DNA of 64,000 nt, taken from contig NC_083646.1 of NCBI RefSeq assembly GCF_963576545.1, positions 11,862,991 through 11,926,990 on the forward strand. Reading direction: 5' to 3'. Origin of the DNA: Limanda limanda (Eukaryota > Chordata > Actinopteri > Pleuronectiformes > Pleuronectidae). Below are positions 39,201 to 56,256 of this stretch, piece by piece. The translations under genes were made by a program, and so were the position numbers. The notes under the pieces were generated by a model. The model had not been told where the DNA came from and made no database searches. It saw nothing but the letters and a program-made list of their open reading frames with translations. The stretch's first letter is position 1. Each line of letters starts with the position of its first letter.

Positions 39201-41236
39201 AGTTCACTCCCCCTCATTACCTTCAATCCACTCAGAAGCAATAATGAAGAACAAGTCCTACAACACACACCACACTAACATAAATCCTGCCGTAATTTAA
39301 ATTTAAAGTTAGTTAATCTCAACCACATCTCCTTACACAATCTTCATCTCTGGATGTTTTTGTTCTTTTAAGATATCGTCAAAAATACAGTAAATATTGA
39401 TCACAATGAAATGCTCCGGCTAGTGATTACTGCTAATTTAATAAATGAACATGCATATTACCTCTTACCACTAATTGCAGTATTTTATGGGCAGCATCTA
39501 AGTCACAAAACCTCAGATCCCAGACCAGATAAACAATCAACAGATTAATCCAATGATGTCATTTGCAGCTCTACTTGCATTGTTTATTCGAACAAATGCA
39601 ATTGCTACGTTTTCAGACACACCTGTGATACAGTAAATATAAACTTAGTAACTTTTAATTTCATGCAAAATGTACTAAATTTGGATATATCAGCAATAAC
39701 AAAAATATTGGACTAATAGTACATTCAAACAACTATCACTCTCTACATTAGATCCACCAACTGGGATTTATTTGAATACCTGTTACAACACAGTTATTAA
39801 CTATGAACTTAAACTACTTTCCAGAGGCAGAAGAGGTGCTGAGGTCTTAAGTTTTATCATACTGTGGAACTACTCAAGTCTGACTCCTCCATTCAAACTT
39901 TTACTAATAACATAACGTTTCAGCATCAAACGATATTTGAAAGAACAAAAGCCACTCAGAATTTTAGAATAACATGTTTTACATATTGAAATACTTTGTG
40001 TATCACTTGTATTGTTGCTGGAGGTAAAATAATGGATTAAATTGAATTAACTTTACTCAATATTCCATTGAGTAGCTTATACATTTCCCCCAATGGACAA
40101 TAACCTTAATAGTATGATGAATCTGTTTGTTTTTAATATTATCTATCTGCATAATGCAAAGTGCCTCTTGCAAACAAAAACATGTAGTAGAATAAAAAGT
40201 ACTACAATGTCTACTAATCTGTTGTGGGGTAAAACTACAACATGTCAATGAAATGTCAACTACAATTACATTTAACTCAAGTACAATTTTTGAGAACGTG
40301 TACTTGGCTATTGGCACCTGCACCATTGATTCTTATTTATATTGCTACTTATTGTCCAGTTTACGAGATAAAATTGAATCAAAGTAAGCAAACGCTTGAT
40401 ATTCAGTGTTTTGGTGTCAGAGCTCCTGCAAGATGCATCAGCAGATTACGATCCGACATTAAACTGGCTTGGTTTACACACACAAGCCTCTCTCTTGATC
40501 ATCTTCCGATTTTCTAAGGCATTGGATTCGATTTTCTACTTCGGACTTCACCTTGACATCGATTGAATGAGTTGCTTCATGACAGAATCAATCATGCACC
40601 ACACACATCAAACTGCAAAGCCCCGACTGAAGCTAACACAACACGCTGTGAACACATTTCTCTCAGAGTCACAGTTCCTTGTTTGAGATGTTAGAGAGCA
40701 GTGTCGTGCGTGACAATTTATCACAAAAGTGCAGAATCGAGTTGTTGCTTTTTTCGATGATCGTGCACCCAGCGAGGCCCTGCTGTAACCAGGGCTAGCT
40801 GTTAGCATTAGCTTAGCTGCATTAGTGGCTATTTCGAGTAGTGATAACGTCAGTGTTGCATTTCGAAGATGCGGTGAATTAACGACCTAAGGAGATAAAT
40901 CAACATTATTTTGTGACAGACTGTCTCGGTTCCACAAGCAGCGTCGGTGGAATGTCCCGAGCAGCTCAGAAATCGAACGTGAATTAGCCGAAAGTGCGCA
41001 CGCTAGCGGGTTAGCTTCGGCGGCTATGCTAGCTACTCACATTTCTTGAGCCACTTCATCCAGTGGCGAACGATGAGGTGGTGGTTCCTCTTGTTTTCAA
41101 TGCACCAGTTGGACAGTCCCTGAATGGCCTCCATGGTGTTGGATACTCCTTGAAACTTGCGGTCCAGAGACGCTTCCATGGCCGCGCTGGATCCTCGGGC
41201 TCCGTGGCCGCTCGCAGCCCCAGAACCGGCCGCCAT
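30248..41236 (-). CDS. rprd2: regulation of nuclear pre-mRNA domain-containing protein 2, 10 coding exons, 1214 aa
   Basis: RPRD proteins bind the phosphorylated C-terminal domain of RNA polymerase II in the nucleus. Exons, 5' to 3': 41041-41236, 35400-35529, 35028-35245, 34846-34898, 34627-34753, 33958-34133, 33512-33794, 33118-33375, 32372-32539, 30248-32283; phases agree throughout. The ATG at 41236 has AAG before it and encodes [12 protein letters not shown]. The CTD-interaction domain covers about residues 22-150 ([39 protein letters not shown]). It is followed by a Lys-Glu repeat (about 154-177), a coiled-coil RPRD region ([21 protein letters not shown]) and a long Pro/Ser-rich tail. 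The last exon keeps [25 protein letters not shown] and the C-terminal KRPFLPPRY, all shared with human RPRD2. It is shorter than human (1461 aa), mostly in the disordered part. Intron 1 is 5.5 kb. Exon 9 has a NAGNAG acceptor (start 32539 or 32536). Confidence 0.95.
30341..30400 (-). repeat. rprd2: 30-bp tandem duplication in the rprd2 coding tail
   Basis: Two near-identical 30-bp units (30341-30370 and 30371-30400) encode a doubled 10-residue unit, [10 protein letters not shown], about 20 residues before the C-terminus. The frame is kept. Other low-complexity coding tracts nearby are poly-His at about 31052 and poly-Gly at about 31336-31365. Confidence 0.85.
35041..35115 (-). repeat. rprd2: polypurine tract encoding a Lys-Glu repeat in rprd2 exon 3
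   Basis: On the coding strand this is about 70 bp of pure purine made of GAG/GAA and AAG/AAA codons. It gives alternating Lys-Glu between the CTD-interaction domain and the coiled-coil region. Human RPRD2 has a Lys/Gln-rich but non-repetitive linker at this place. Confidence 0.85.
38040..38245 (-). mobile_element. dispersed retroposon-like repeat in rprd2 intron 1
   Basis: On the minus strand it reads ACCAAGGAGGTTATGTTTTC, TGTTTGTTGGTTTATTTG, then CAAGATTATACCCAAATTTGG and GGTGGAGGTTTGTGCTCTAC. I recognise this as a common teleost repeat, possibly the tail of a non-LTR retrotransposon. The open frame across it is interrupted and the copy is diverged. Confidence 0.45.
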
Positions 41237-41330
41237 CTTTGCAGCTCGCTGTGCCGATGGCTCGCTGACGGTGATGGATGGAGCAGATAATGTAATGAGA
41301 GGACACGCCCCCTTGTCCCACTCCATCGTA
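41237..41330 (-). promoter_or_regulatory. rprd2: rprd2 5' UTR and promoter, squeezed against the prpf3 3' end
   Basis: Only about 300 bp separate the rprd2 ATG (41236) from the likely prpf3 poly(A) signal (41547-41552). The rprd2 5' UTR and core promoter must therefore lie in this short interval. A GGGGGCGTGTCC GC-box-like stretch is present on the coding strand (about 41305-41316). No TATA box was seen. Confidence 0.4.
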
Positions 41331-41534
41331 AACAACTATATTTACTATCAAACAGCGTCACGGATCATGTAGAAGTTTAATAGCAGGGGCGTTTAATATA
41401 GCCGATACAAAAACAAGCACACATGTTGGTTACATTTTGATGTATATTTAAGGCTTTGACTGTAATAGTACAGAGAGATATCGCTAGAGGTGAGTCAAAG
41501 ATTTACTCTTTTATCCAAAAGAAAATAAAATGCA

Positions 41535-42044
41535 TTGTGGAGATTTTTTATTTTGTGAAATGTAGCTGTAATACCAGTCAGTCCTGAAACTGGAGCCTCC
41601 AGTGCTTCCAGGTTTACTCTACACGTGTTAGCACAGCAGCAGTCGCTCACTGATGAAGGCGAAAAAAACTGATTCACTCACACAGGGAACAACATCAGTG
41701 GACATGTGGGGGATTCATCATAAAGAAAATTCTGTTGGGATATAGTCTGACAGTTTCTCGTCTTCATATATAGCCTTGGATCCTGCTAATCTATAAGAGA
41801 TTACAAGATCTGACTGAGGTGCCTACGGGTAAAGACTGATGATGCAGGCACACACACACTCATCTGTCACACATCCTTGTAAAGACCTACACAGGATTAT
41901 TCTTCCTGCTTTTCTATGTTCAAGTCTCTGGATTAGGTTTGTGTGCTGGGCAGATGAAAGCAGCCGGTCAGCAGTGAGGATCTCCTGACTGTGCCGTTGT
42001 AGGTCTGGGGGGGGGGGCGTGTGGACGGAAGCTCCGTGCAGGTT
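41535..42044 (-). other. prpf3: prpf3 3' UTR with poly(A) signal
   Basis: After the stop codon at 42045-42047, the minus strand reaches AATAAA (plus TTTATT at 41547-41552), implying about 0.5 kb of 3' UTR. It includes a G run at about 42007-42017. Confidence 0.5.
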
Positions 42045-46875
<4,831 letters not shown>

Positions 46876-47338
46876 CCTCTGATCCTGCACAACAACAACA
46901 ACAGAGTTAACAACATATACACATACATGCGATTTTCACCATGTGGTCTGCACCTAACTGCGTGACTTCTTGCACCTTTTAGCCATTTCATAATTTAATC
47001 TGCTTATTTGTTTCCGCCTTTTGTTTGATGTTGAAAACCAATAAATAGTTTTGACAAGATTACCACAGTCCCCGTGGACTCAAGCAAACACAATCCACTA
47101 ACCAACCGCTACACAAACACACACGTTCAGATGATATTAACTCTTAGACGCACACTCAGACTTAAACGTAACACCGTCTGTTCAATGTCAGACTAGTTGA
47201 TATAAACCAGTCGAAACACACGAGCTTAAATTAATTACATGCGTAACAACTCCACGGCAGGGTGCTAACTAGCGTTAGCATGTTGCTATCGGCCAGCTAA
47301 CAACACCGACGGATAGCTGCTCAGAGAAAGATACTAAC

Positions 47339-47515
47339 CTCGCTGTTTGCCTTTATCCTCGGTCAGACCGCTTTTGTTGTAAGAGTCCAGAAGAAATGAT
47401 CAAGCCTGTGAGTCGTAATCCAGCCCAACCGCCAAGTTATCTGAGAAACTTTCTGCTGAAAGTTGCGCCGTTCACACAACGTTTCACAGCCACGACCCGG
47501 AACCGGAAACAGACT
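47339..47515 (-). promoter_or_regulatory. prpf3: prpf3 non-coding exon 1 and promoter with tandem ETS motifs
   Basis: The minus strand has a donor GAG|GTTAGT at 47339/47338, and the next exon begins at 46884, nine bases before the ATG. A 5' UTR exon therefore lies upstream of 47339. Two adjacent CCGGAA cores (47497-47502 and 47503-47508) match the ETS consensus and probably mark the core promoter near the TSS, which I cannot place exactly. Confidence 0.5.
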
Positions 47516-47784
47516 CTTCTTCGGCAGAACTTGTGTTCGGCCGTTCCACACATAGGTTCCACCTAGCGGCGTCCGAGGGAAGCGGTCTAATGATGAAAAG
47601 ATGAGAAGTCAGAGAAAAGAGTTTTACAGAGAGACGTTGTATTAAATCGTTTGTATTTGACGTTCTTCTCTTTCTTATTTGAAGTTATGTACTTCTTCTT
47701 AGTTCGGTTTTGTTTGGATGGTAAATCAGAGATGTTTGAAGTGCACTTTAATGTCTTGGTATGGTGGCCCAGAGAGCCCAATAA

Positions 47785-47885
47785 ACTGCAAATTAAGAAA
47801 ACATATACAAACAATAAAAACAGATGCAAATTAAGAAAACAACATGCAAACAATAAAAAAAAATGCACACTAAGGAAACATCATG
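47785..47885. repeat. short imperfect tandem repeat, unit about 38-40 bp
   Basis: Three diverged units share ATGCAAATTAAGAAAACA and CAAACAATAAAAA. The third unit is the most degraded. Confidence 0.6.
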
Positions 47886-49494
47886 TGCCGCAAAAATTCA
47901 TAACAAATGCTAACATGCAAATACAGAAGCACGCAGCAAGTTGCGAAAACGACGCCAAAATGTTTCAAGGACCCTCGAAAAGGTTCTTGAAGTCTGCTAC
48001 TCGTCAGAAGTGATTGGAACGGAGAGGTATATGGTGGTACAATATTACAGCAATGTACAGCAACAGTAGTAGGCAATACAACTTTAATTGTTGTCAAACC
48101 TACTACTCAAGGTCTAGAGTTAACTTAAATTTTCATGTTAAAAAAACTCAATTACGCTTAAGCTCAAAATATATGTAAAAATGAAAAATATTTCTTATGC
48201 ATTTATAATGCATTTTGGTCCAAATGTCTCGCTGAAATTATGACGTCAGTTTTGGGTAACATTGTTCAGTAATGGACTCTCAGTGGATCAGATTACATGT
48301 TTGTCCAAACAACACATGGCCACTTCCTGTATTTTCTAGGCTGATTATTTGATCTCCAAAATATTGTTTATATTGTATTTTGTTAAAGTCAGAATGTTTT
48401 AAGTCTCAATAGATAAAGAGCTAACACAAACAAAGTATTTTTACTTTCTCTTGTAGTTACTATCCTTTGTTGTTGTTTTTTAAGTTTCAACAAATATATT
48501 CTTTGTTTAGTTTTTTTTGGGGCTCTATCTTGAAGTTGATCAATAAATAAAACATCAGATTATAAATCAGTAAGTGAACAGTTTAACCCTCACAAAAATA
48601 GTTTTTCTGTCTATAACAAAATTGGTTATTTTCCATATCCAGTTGCCTCCTCTAAAGAGATGGCTTAACTCTTGGCTTAAATCAAAACACCATAATCTCC
48701 TTTTTGTCACTAGAGAGAAACGTTGTCCAGCTCTTGCCTAAGTAGTCACAACGTACTGAACCCAGTCCCCTGCTGCAAACATGGGGATAATCAGGTGATC
48801 TCCATTTCCTTCCCCTGTAAGCCCACCCACCCGTTTTTTCTCTCTATCGTTGCATGATGTGGGTCAACTCAGTGCAGTTGTAGTAGTGTGAGCATGAATG
48901 CATAGTGAGCCTGAGGCTAGACCCGTCTGTCAGATCACCCTTCACCCCCCCACTCTCTCTACCACCATCCACGCTTCCACTCACACTGTTCATGTTGTGT
49001 GTAACCACCAGGATAAACAGTTTAGAGTTTACCAGACAGGTTCTCCCTTCGACCGTATTTAACTAACTTATACTGAACCGCACAACCCCATCATCAACAC
49101 CACCCTTTATGAATCCATCAGTCACAATTAGCCTTCTGGCTTTCACTCACTCACTCACTCACCCGCCACTCAGGTTGTTTACATTCAGGTTAATAAGTTC
49201 CCTACGGCCCCGTTTATCTGAATAACCAGACTGTGCTCTCACGTGGTTTGCACGATATTTCAGTATCTGGTAACTCAAAGGAAGAGTCCTATTAACACCG
49301 CAGAATAACAGAAAGACATTTGATCATCATATATTTGCTTTTGTCAACGCTGTGAGTCTTCCAACACCACAAGCCTCTTTGTGTATAGAAACGCAACTTT
49401 GGATCCAGTTCCCTCTGTGACCCCTCTGTGACCCCTCTGTTGCAAGTGTCAAATCAAAACACACAAACAAGGTCAATTCGATATGATTCTTTTG

Positions 49495-49690
49495 ACCAAT
49501 AAAAAAACAAAACTCACTATAGTAAACTAAATATTTTGTGTTTTTCAACTGTTGGTCAGTCAAAAGAAGACATTAGACCTGAATTTTTTTTGCAATTACT
49601 TATTTTCTCTGGACCAAAAAAATTGATCTATTAGTCAAGAAAACTGCAAAATAATCGATAATGACAATAATAGTTTTCTGTAGCTGTAGC
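49495..49690. repeat. dispersed teleost repeat (AATCGATAATGA family)
   Basis: Contains CAACTGTTGGTCAGTCAAAAG, AAGACATTAGACC and AAAATAATCGATAATGACAAT. This resembles the teleost repeat whose other part is seen at 13960-14120. Assigned from memory; ends are not resolved. Confidence 0.45.
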
Positions 49691-50004
49691 GACATCTTCA
49701 GATGGGTTTTTCTGTTCTATCAGCCGTGAAAAATCCAGAACGTATAAAAAGCTCACAAATAAAAAGCCAAAAGCACCAAAGGTTTGGTCTTTATGCAAAG
49801 GCAAAGAAAAGATGATCAAAGTGGTTGTATTGTTGCTTTTTGTTGATCTACAAAATGATTAATTGATTGTCTCAGCCCCATATGAGTTATTTCTAAGGTT
49901 AATAATTAAGGAATAACAACACCATTATATATTTGCACGACATATACGCTGATACTGCTTTAATCTGGTTGTAATCAAATGATCAGCCGGGGCAGGAAAT
50001 ATAA

Positions 50005-50160
50005 GGCACACGCACACACACACACACACACAGGTTTGGGAAGCTATCCTTTTAAGGACCTTGCATTGACTTCCATGAGGACCAAAGCCTGGTCCTCATG
50101 AGATCTGATAGTCCTGACAAAATCGGGGTTAATGCTGGAAAAGCTCCTAAAAAAACAACA
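50005..50160. repeat. (CA)n-linked repeat, short copy
   Basis: A CA run is followed by AGCTATCCTTTTAAGGACC, TTGCATTGACTTCCATGAGG and CCTGGTCCTCATGAG. A longer copy of the same family is at 61737-62130. Confidence 0.5.
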
Positions 50161-52283
50161 AAAATGAGTACACACACACACGAACAGACTCAGATTGACC
50201 CACGGCGCTGCCTCCTCACTGGCACATCACATGTGCTGCCTCCCCACCCACACCCACACAGCCGCGCCGACCCCCCTCGCCCACCTCTCTCTGGCCGACA
50301 CTGTTATGTAATGACACCTCAGCACATAATATGACAATACCGCAGATATTTCTATACAACTACACACACATACACACACGCACATAAACCTCACTGGTAA
50401 ACACATTGACTTAAACCAGCTTGTGCAGCTTAAACAATGTGTGGTGAGAATTGCATGAATTAATGTATTATATCAGTGGAATGTGAAACTATTTAGTCTG
50501 CAGTAAATCTTTGTTCAGAATCTGTAAAAGCCTTCACAAATGTTTCCTTGTGATTGCTGTATAATATTTCCAATAATGTGATGTCAGCTGAGTGTATTAT
50601 GGTGCATTAATGCTTCCACATAAATATTACATAAGAACATAATTTATGGCTTAAGTTGAGAGGGTCCCGTGCTGCTTCATCCAGTTTTTTGAGTCATCAA
50701 GTGTGTGACTATGATATATTTCATCATGCTGACCCAGTTTTATTTCATTGTATCTGACACGGGCTGTAAATCATGTTGGAAGATCCAATCTCAGGGGACG
50801 CCGTTGTCTTTACTTCACACATGACTTCAGTGAATGTCTCAGCGTGAGTTCTAAATACTAAATCTCAAACTGTCTACTAAAGGTTTCAGCTTTTATTCTC
50901 TCATTCATAACCCAACTCTACCTCCTTTATGCGGCTGCATATTTCCCGTATTTTATCTGGTGATTCCCTTCCACTCACTGCATTTAATAATTGAGCAGGC
51001 GTGTGTAAAATGGCTTCATCACGGGCAGGCTCCCGAGAACACATTTAGGCCAACGAAACTGATGAGGATGTTTTTTGCCTGTAGCTCGGGCGTGCCCCAA
51101 ATATCACGCACAATGTCATAGGATACACGTGTGTCCTTGAAAATGTAGTCCTGGTACTTCTGTATTTACCGTGTCCCCTGTTGGTCACGTCATGGTGATG
51201 GGGACCACAGATGGTGGGCAGACCAAGGGCCCGTCATCATGGTGAGCTCCTTCCAGGCAGAGATGACTTCAAACTTGCTCTGATTTCCATGGTGGGGCTG
51301 CCCACTGTGCAGTTTTAATGAGCATCGAGGCTGTTTTGGGACTGGTCGGCACTGAAACCCCCTGAGGACTGGGGTGAGTAAGAGTGTGTGTGTGTTTGCA
51401 TGTGTGTGTGTTTGCTCCCACCATGTCTGACTACACGAGCGTGTGTGTGTGCAATTGTAAAGTCACAGTGTGGCTTCACCTCGCGTGAGTTTTACTGGAG
51501 ACCACTGGGGGAGGGGAATTTTAGAATAAGTGAATAAGAGCCTCATTCACTTCATTACACACAACACAACGTACAGCAGGTTACTGGACAGACATCCTGG
51601 AATCATTGACTTGTTAAAACCAATAACGGGAATGCGGACGATTAAAACCTACACAGCAAGGGATCAGAGGGGCAGTAAGTCCATTACGTGCAATCCTATT
51701 CATGCACGGACACACATGCTCAATTAATCCGACGCATGCTTTTTGGATAGGCACAAGTGAAAACAACTGAGGGCGGTGGTGATGCAATAGCAATAAAGGG
51801 TGCTTTACAGGGCGGACTGTAGACATGTGGTAAACCCAGTGCTGGTGGAGGGGGTATTAAACTTCAAAAAGCAGAACACAAAGAGTAAAAAAACACACAA
51901 ACAAGAAGATGAAATCATTGTTAAAAAAAAGTAAGTGGGAAAATCAGCATATGTCCTTCATGCATCACAAAGCTGAAGTGAGGTCTCCTCCCTGTGCCCT
52001 CCACACATCCTCCTCCTCCCGTCCTTTTCCTCTTGCCCCTCGTTTCCATCCTCCAGAGGAGAAAGATGAAGAGAAGAAGGGGGGGTTAGCGTCTCTGCTA
52101 AAAACTGCATGGATACAAGGGGGGGCTGAGAGGGAGGCAGGCTGAGGGGAGGAGGGAGGGGGAGGGCGGTTTCTGTTTTTGTGCCACAGCAGAGTCAGTG
52201 TGTCAGAGACAGGCCCATCACAAAATCAGCCAGTCAGAGTGTGTGGTGGGGAGTGGCCCACGTGTGTGTGCATGAGTGTTTAT

Positions 52284-52407
<124 letters not shown>

Positions 52408-53824
52408 ATGTACCATGGCTGATTTCACTCCTGTCTGAAAGCAAGAAATTAAACCACTCCCACTTAAAATATGCCATCTCCTGTGCCCATGTGCACGCAT
52501 GCAGTATCCATGGATGGGAGACTGGCGAGGAGAGAAAATGGTGAAGGTTTTGATTCAGGAATTTGAGAGATGATAATTAAATCTGTGAAATTAATTTGAA
52601 AGCATGCAGCACATTGTTAATTTCTTGTTTACATTTCTGTAAACAGGATATTTTTGGTGTTTAAATTGTTGGTCTGACAAACCAAAATATTTCAAGACGT
52701 CACTGTAAAGAGAATTTTCTTAGTATTTGTTTTCATTATCAGGATTTTTTTTCAACATTTCATAAAAGAATAAGTTAATTTAGACATTAATCACTGACCT
52801 AATTAATGTAAATAATTGTTAGTTGCTGGCCCAGTGACATCTTCAGAATATGTTTTATGTTTAACCCACAGTCCAGAACTCAATTCTATTTGTGATCATG
52901 AAATTAGGACACTCAAATTCAATATTGTGGAAAATATTTTCCGATTAACTTTTTTTTCCTTCTTGTTTTTTCTTGTGCTACAAAAATCTGAAATAAGCTT
53001 TTATTATTATTGTTATTATTATAATAGTAGTAGTAGTAGTAGTATAAACAAAATTGCGGTTAATTTTCTGTTTATTGACAAAGTAATGATAATTCCAACT
53101 CTGACATATGACAACTTATTTAAGATGTATATATTACGCTGAGTTTGTACTTACCCCAGTTTGATTTCCTCTTTGGTTAGGTTATGATGGTGAACTGTAC
53201 AGTCAAATCCGCCCTTGGGTTACGTTTTTTGCACTTGAACTTTTACCCTTTAATTTTTCTTTCAGAAGAACCTATATGTCTGTGTCAGTATGCAGAGAAT
53301 AAGGTGGAAGCAGCTCATGTCTGACTGAGTTGTTGTAATTCAACACATTTACACACACACACACACACACACGGCTCGTCTCTACACATCTACTCATTTA
53401 CTCATTGTGATCTCAATATCAACATCCAACCCAAACAAGAATGCCACAGTAATGTTTGGGCTACGTAGTAGTATAGTAGCAGCTGGTCGGAGGATCACCC
53501 CCCCCCCCCCCCCCGCACTACTACTACCACTACAACTACTCCTGCCAGTCAGATTAACCAGGCTGTAGTCTCACACCCTGCCGCCCCTCCTTCCTCCCTC
53601 CATCACCCCTCCTCACCCACACACGCACGCACACTCCAAAATGTGGTCTCTAAATCTGCACCCCATTGAGTCACACATCTGTTTAGTGTGAGCTGCTGTC
53701 CAAAACAAGCCCATCTACATGTTGTGTTTTTATAGCGGAATATTAAAGAAAAACAGAAATGTGGAGAAACATGTGTGTAATAAATGAATAAAATAAACAC
53801 AAAATACCGGCAGGCAGTTCAGTT

Positions 53825-56256
53825 GTCAAAAATGTGTCATTTATTAAAAGATTTTTTGTCCTTTTGCATCATTATTGAAAAAAGATTAGCCAGAAGAATA
53901 ATATCAAGTAGAAATGGGGTGAGAGAAAGACAGATTGAGCTGAGAAAAAGACAGATACTAATGGGATTGAGGGAGACGAAGGAGAGAGGGCAAAAGCAGA
54001 CGAGTGCAGCAGGGTGGGGGAGGGGAGACAAGGGTTTTTTGGGAGGGGGAACTACCGTAACATTTTGGGATGAAAGAAGGGGAGGAATCAGAAGCAGACG
54101 AAAAGGCAGCAAAAATAAACAAGACGTATTATTTCTGACCAGTCATCAGTAGAAAAACCCATACCTGAAAAACCCATACATGAAAAAACGATGAAAAATT
54201 AAATAAGTGCAAATGGTTTGTCTTTCAAACCACAACCGTATAAAAACTGGGTGGAAGAACCCCCCCCCCCAGCCTAGGACAGAGAGCCAGCGTCTGACGC
54301 ACCGTGAAACAAGACGGTCTGACCCGGGGTCTGCGACTGAGGGTGTGTACACTCCTTCACGCCAAAACACAATCAGCAGTAACATGGAGGCTGCCATTGG
54401 CTCGGAGGTGACATTTGGGGCTTTTTTGAGGGAGGAGGTCTGGTACATGAAAAATACCCCTCATCCTCCTTCTCCTCATCTCTCTAGTTATGTAAATAGC
54501 ATAATATGATTCACTTGTAAAATTTTAAAAATACTTAAATCTAAATATTTACTATTTTTGCCATTATAGGTAAATCCAATCACATTATTAATCCCCTCCC
54601 CCCGTTATACATGAACAATAATAATTTGAGGTTTCCAAATAAAGAGAGAGAGAGCGCCTCCTATTAAACATCTTAATTAGAAGTGTAATTAGTATAACAA
54701 TAGCAGCAGTCGAGTAGAGCAGTTGAGGGTTAAATTTATATTTTCTGTTTTGTCAAGTTTTCAAGAGCTCCATCTTGAAGTGGAGGTCAGTCTGTTCCTC
54801 CGTCGATCAGAACCGATAGAAATTCCCCAAATGAAGGCTGGTAGCAGCCGCTGCTGTTTGTGTGTGTTTGTGTGTAGAAGGTGAAGAAGTATGAAGTTTG
54901 GATTCACTGTAGATGTCAGAGTATTGAATAGTTTTGGATACCGTGGTTTTTTTGTGCGTGTCTGCCTGGATTCGAGTGTGTACTTGTTTTGTCAAACAGG
55001 AGCAAACAATCAAAACACATGAGTTTTCCCGTAAAGCACCCAATGCTTTTTTTCTGAACACATCCTATTTGGTAAAAAAAGGCACAGTAATCCCAATAGT
55101 CCAAGTCAGGAGATTCCACTTCCTTCAGTTAATTATTTTTCTCATTTTCATCATGATAGCAATAAAAAAAAAAAAAAAAACAGCATCTTCCCAATCACCT
55201 CAAAAAATCGTAGGCCAAACTGTGAGTGTGCACAGGAGGTGATACTCAGCTGCCCAATAAATAAATACAGACAATAAATAAAAACAGTGTCGGATGAACA
55301 CATGAATAAATTAACTGTGGGACTCCAGAGTCGTATATGTCCTTGAGTGGTCCTTATTTTTTTTTCTTCAAGCTGGTCTTTTTTTGTTAAGTCTCTCACG
55401 ACCCTGATTATCGGCCAGTTTTGCAGAAACATTTGGACCCAGAGTAACAACATGAAAGTTCACGTGACTTCTGCCCACCATGACGTCGCCGATCCACCAG
55501 CCAAGTGCCCAGACAGGTCTCTGATTACATTCGTGAGTTAATGACATCATTTTTCCCACTGTCTCCTTGATGACTCCTGAAGCACCACACGTACAGTTCA
55601 ATGCTGCGTTCTGTACATTGTATTTCACATCGCTAGCTGTGAGATTTTCAAATGACTTTTTTTCTCTCCGCAACTCAGACGCCTTGGTTTCTATCTACAA
55701 GTGAGTGTAAAGTCCACGTGTCTCCTGCCATAAGACGGCGCATTACTCACTCATCGCTGGAGTTACCTCATCAAACTGAACCCTGAAGCCAGCTCATTCT
55801 ATTTCCTGTCCCTCAGGTCAGATACCCACTGAGACATCTCAGATTACAGTGTATTTCGTTTTCATGCTGAGGAGGAACTGCTCATCGTCAAATCTTCATA
55901 ACCTCTCCTATTGGTCGTTACTCAAAAACCTGTAAATAACCTTTAAGTGATTGGTTCTCTTTCCGATCGCCCTCACTCACAGCCACCATAGTGCACATGA
56001 TTATGATTATAATGGAATTGCTATTATCATCTAGGTTTGATTTATTGAAATATATTACGTCTTGTTGTTTACACTAACTGTTGAAGTTGCGGTCTTGATA
56101 AGGGGTTGTGCTTCATCTATGATTTACCATCTTTCCTTCCTTTCTTTAATGTATCTTTAATGACAGGCCTTCAGCCTCTTCCCTTCTTCTTCTCACAGCA
56201 GCTTTTAACTCGAAGTTACAAAATCGAGGCCGCTGACTCTTTGCTTGTCAAATGCA
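53825..56256 (-). other. ciart: ciart 3' UTR (about 2.4 kb) with poly(A) signal
   Basis: No coding exon was seen between the ciart stop codon (56257-56259) and a canonical minus-strand AATAAA (plus TTTATT at 53840-53845). This is the most likely 3' end. Two CACGTG palindromes fall inside (about 55460 and 55715). A 17-base A run lies at about 55165-55181 on the plus strand. Confidence 0.45.

Noticed and set aside
46876..46890. In-frame GTG five codons before the chosen prpf3 start
   Set aside because: The bases lie at and beyond the splice acceptor (exon starts at 46884), and MSLPKRE aligns with the human MALSKRE start.
47651..48013. 120-residue plus-strand open frame rich in Lys and Asn
   Set aside because: It is a translation of an AT-rich imperfect tandem repeat with no recognisable domain.
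54146..55673. Several open frames downstream of the ciart stop codon
   Set aside because: They fall in the likely 3' UTR, have no splice-site support or similarity, and none resembles MRPS21.
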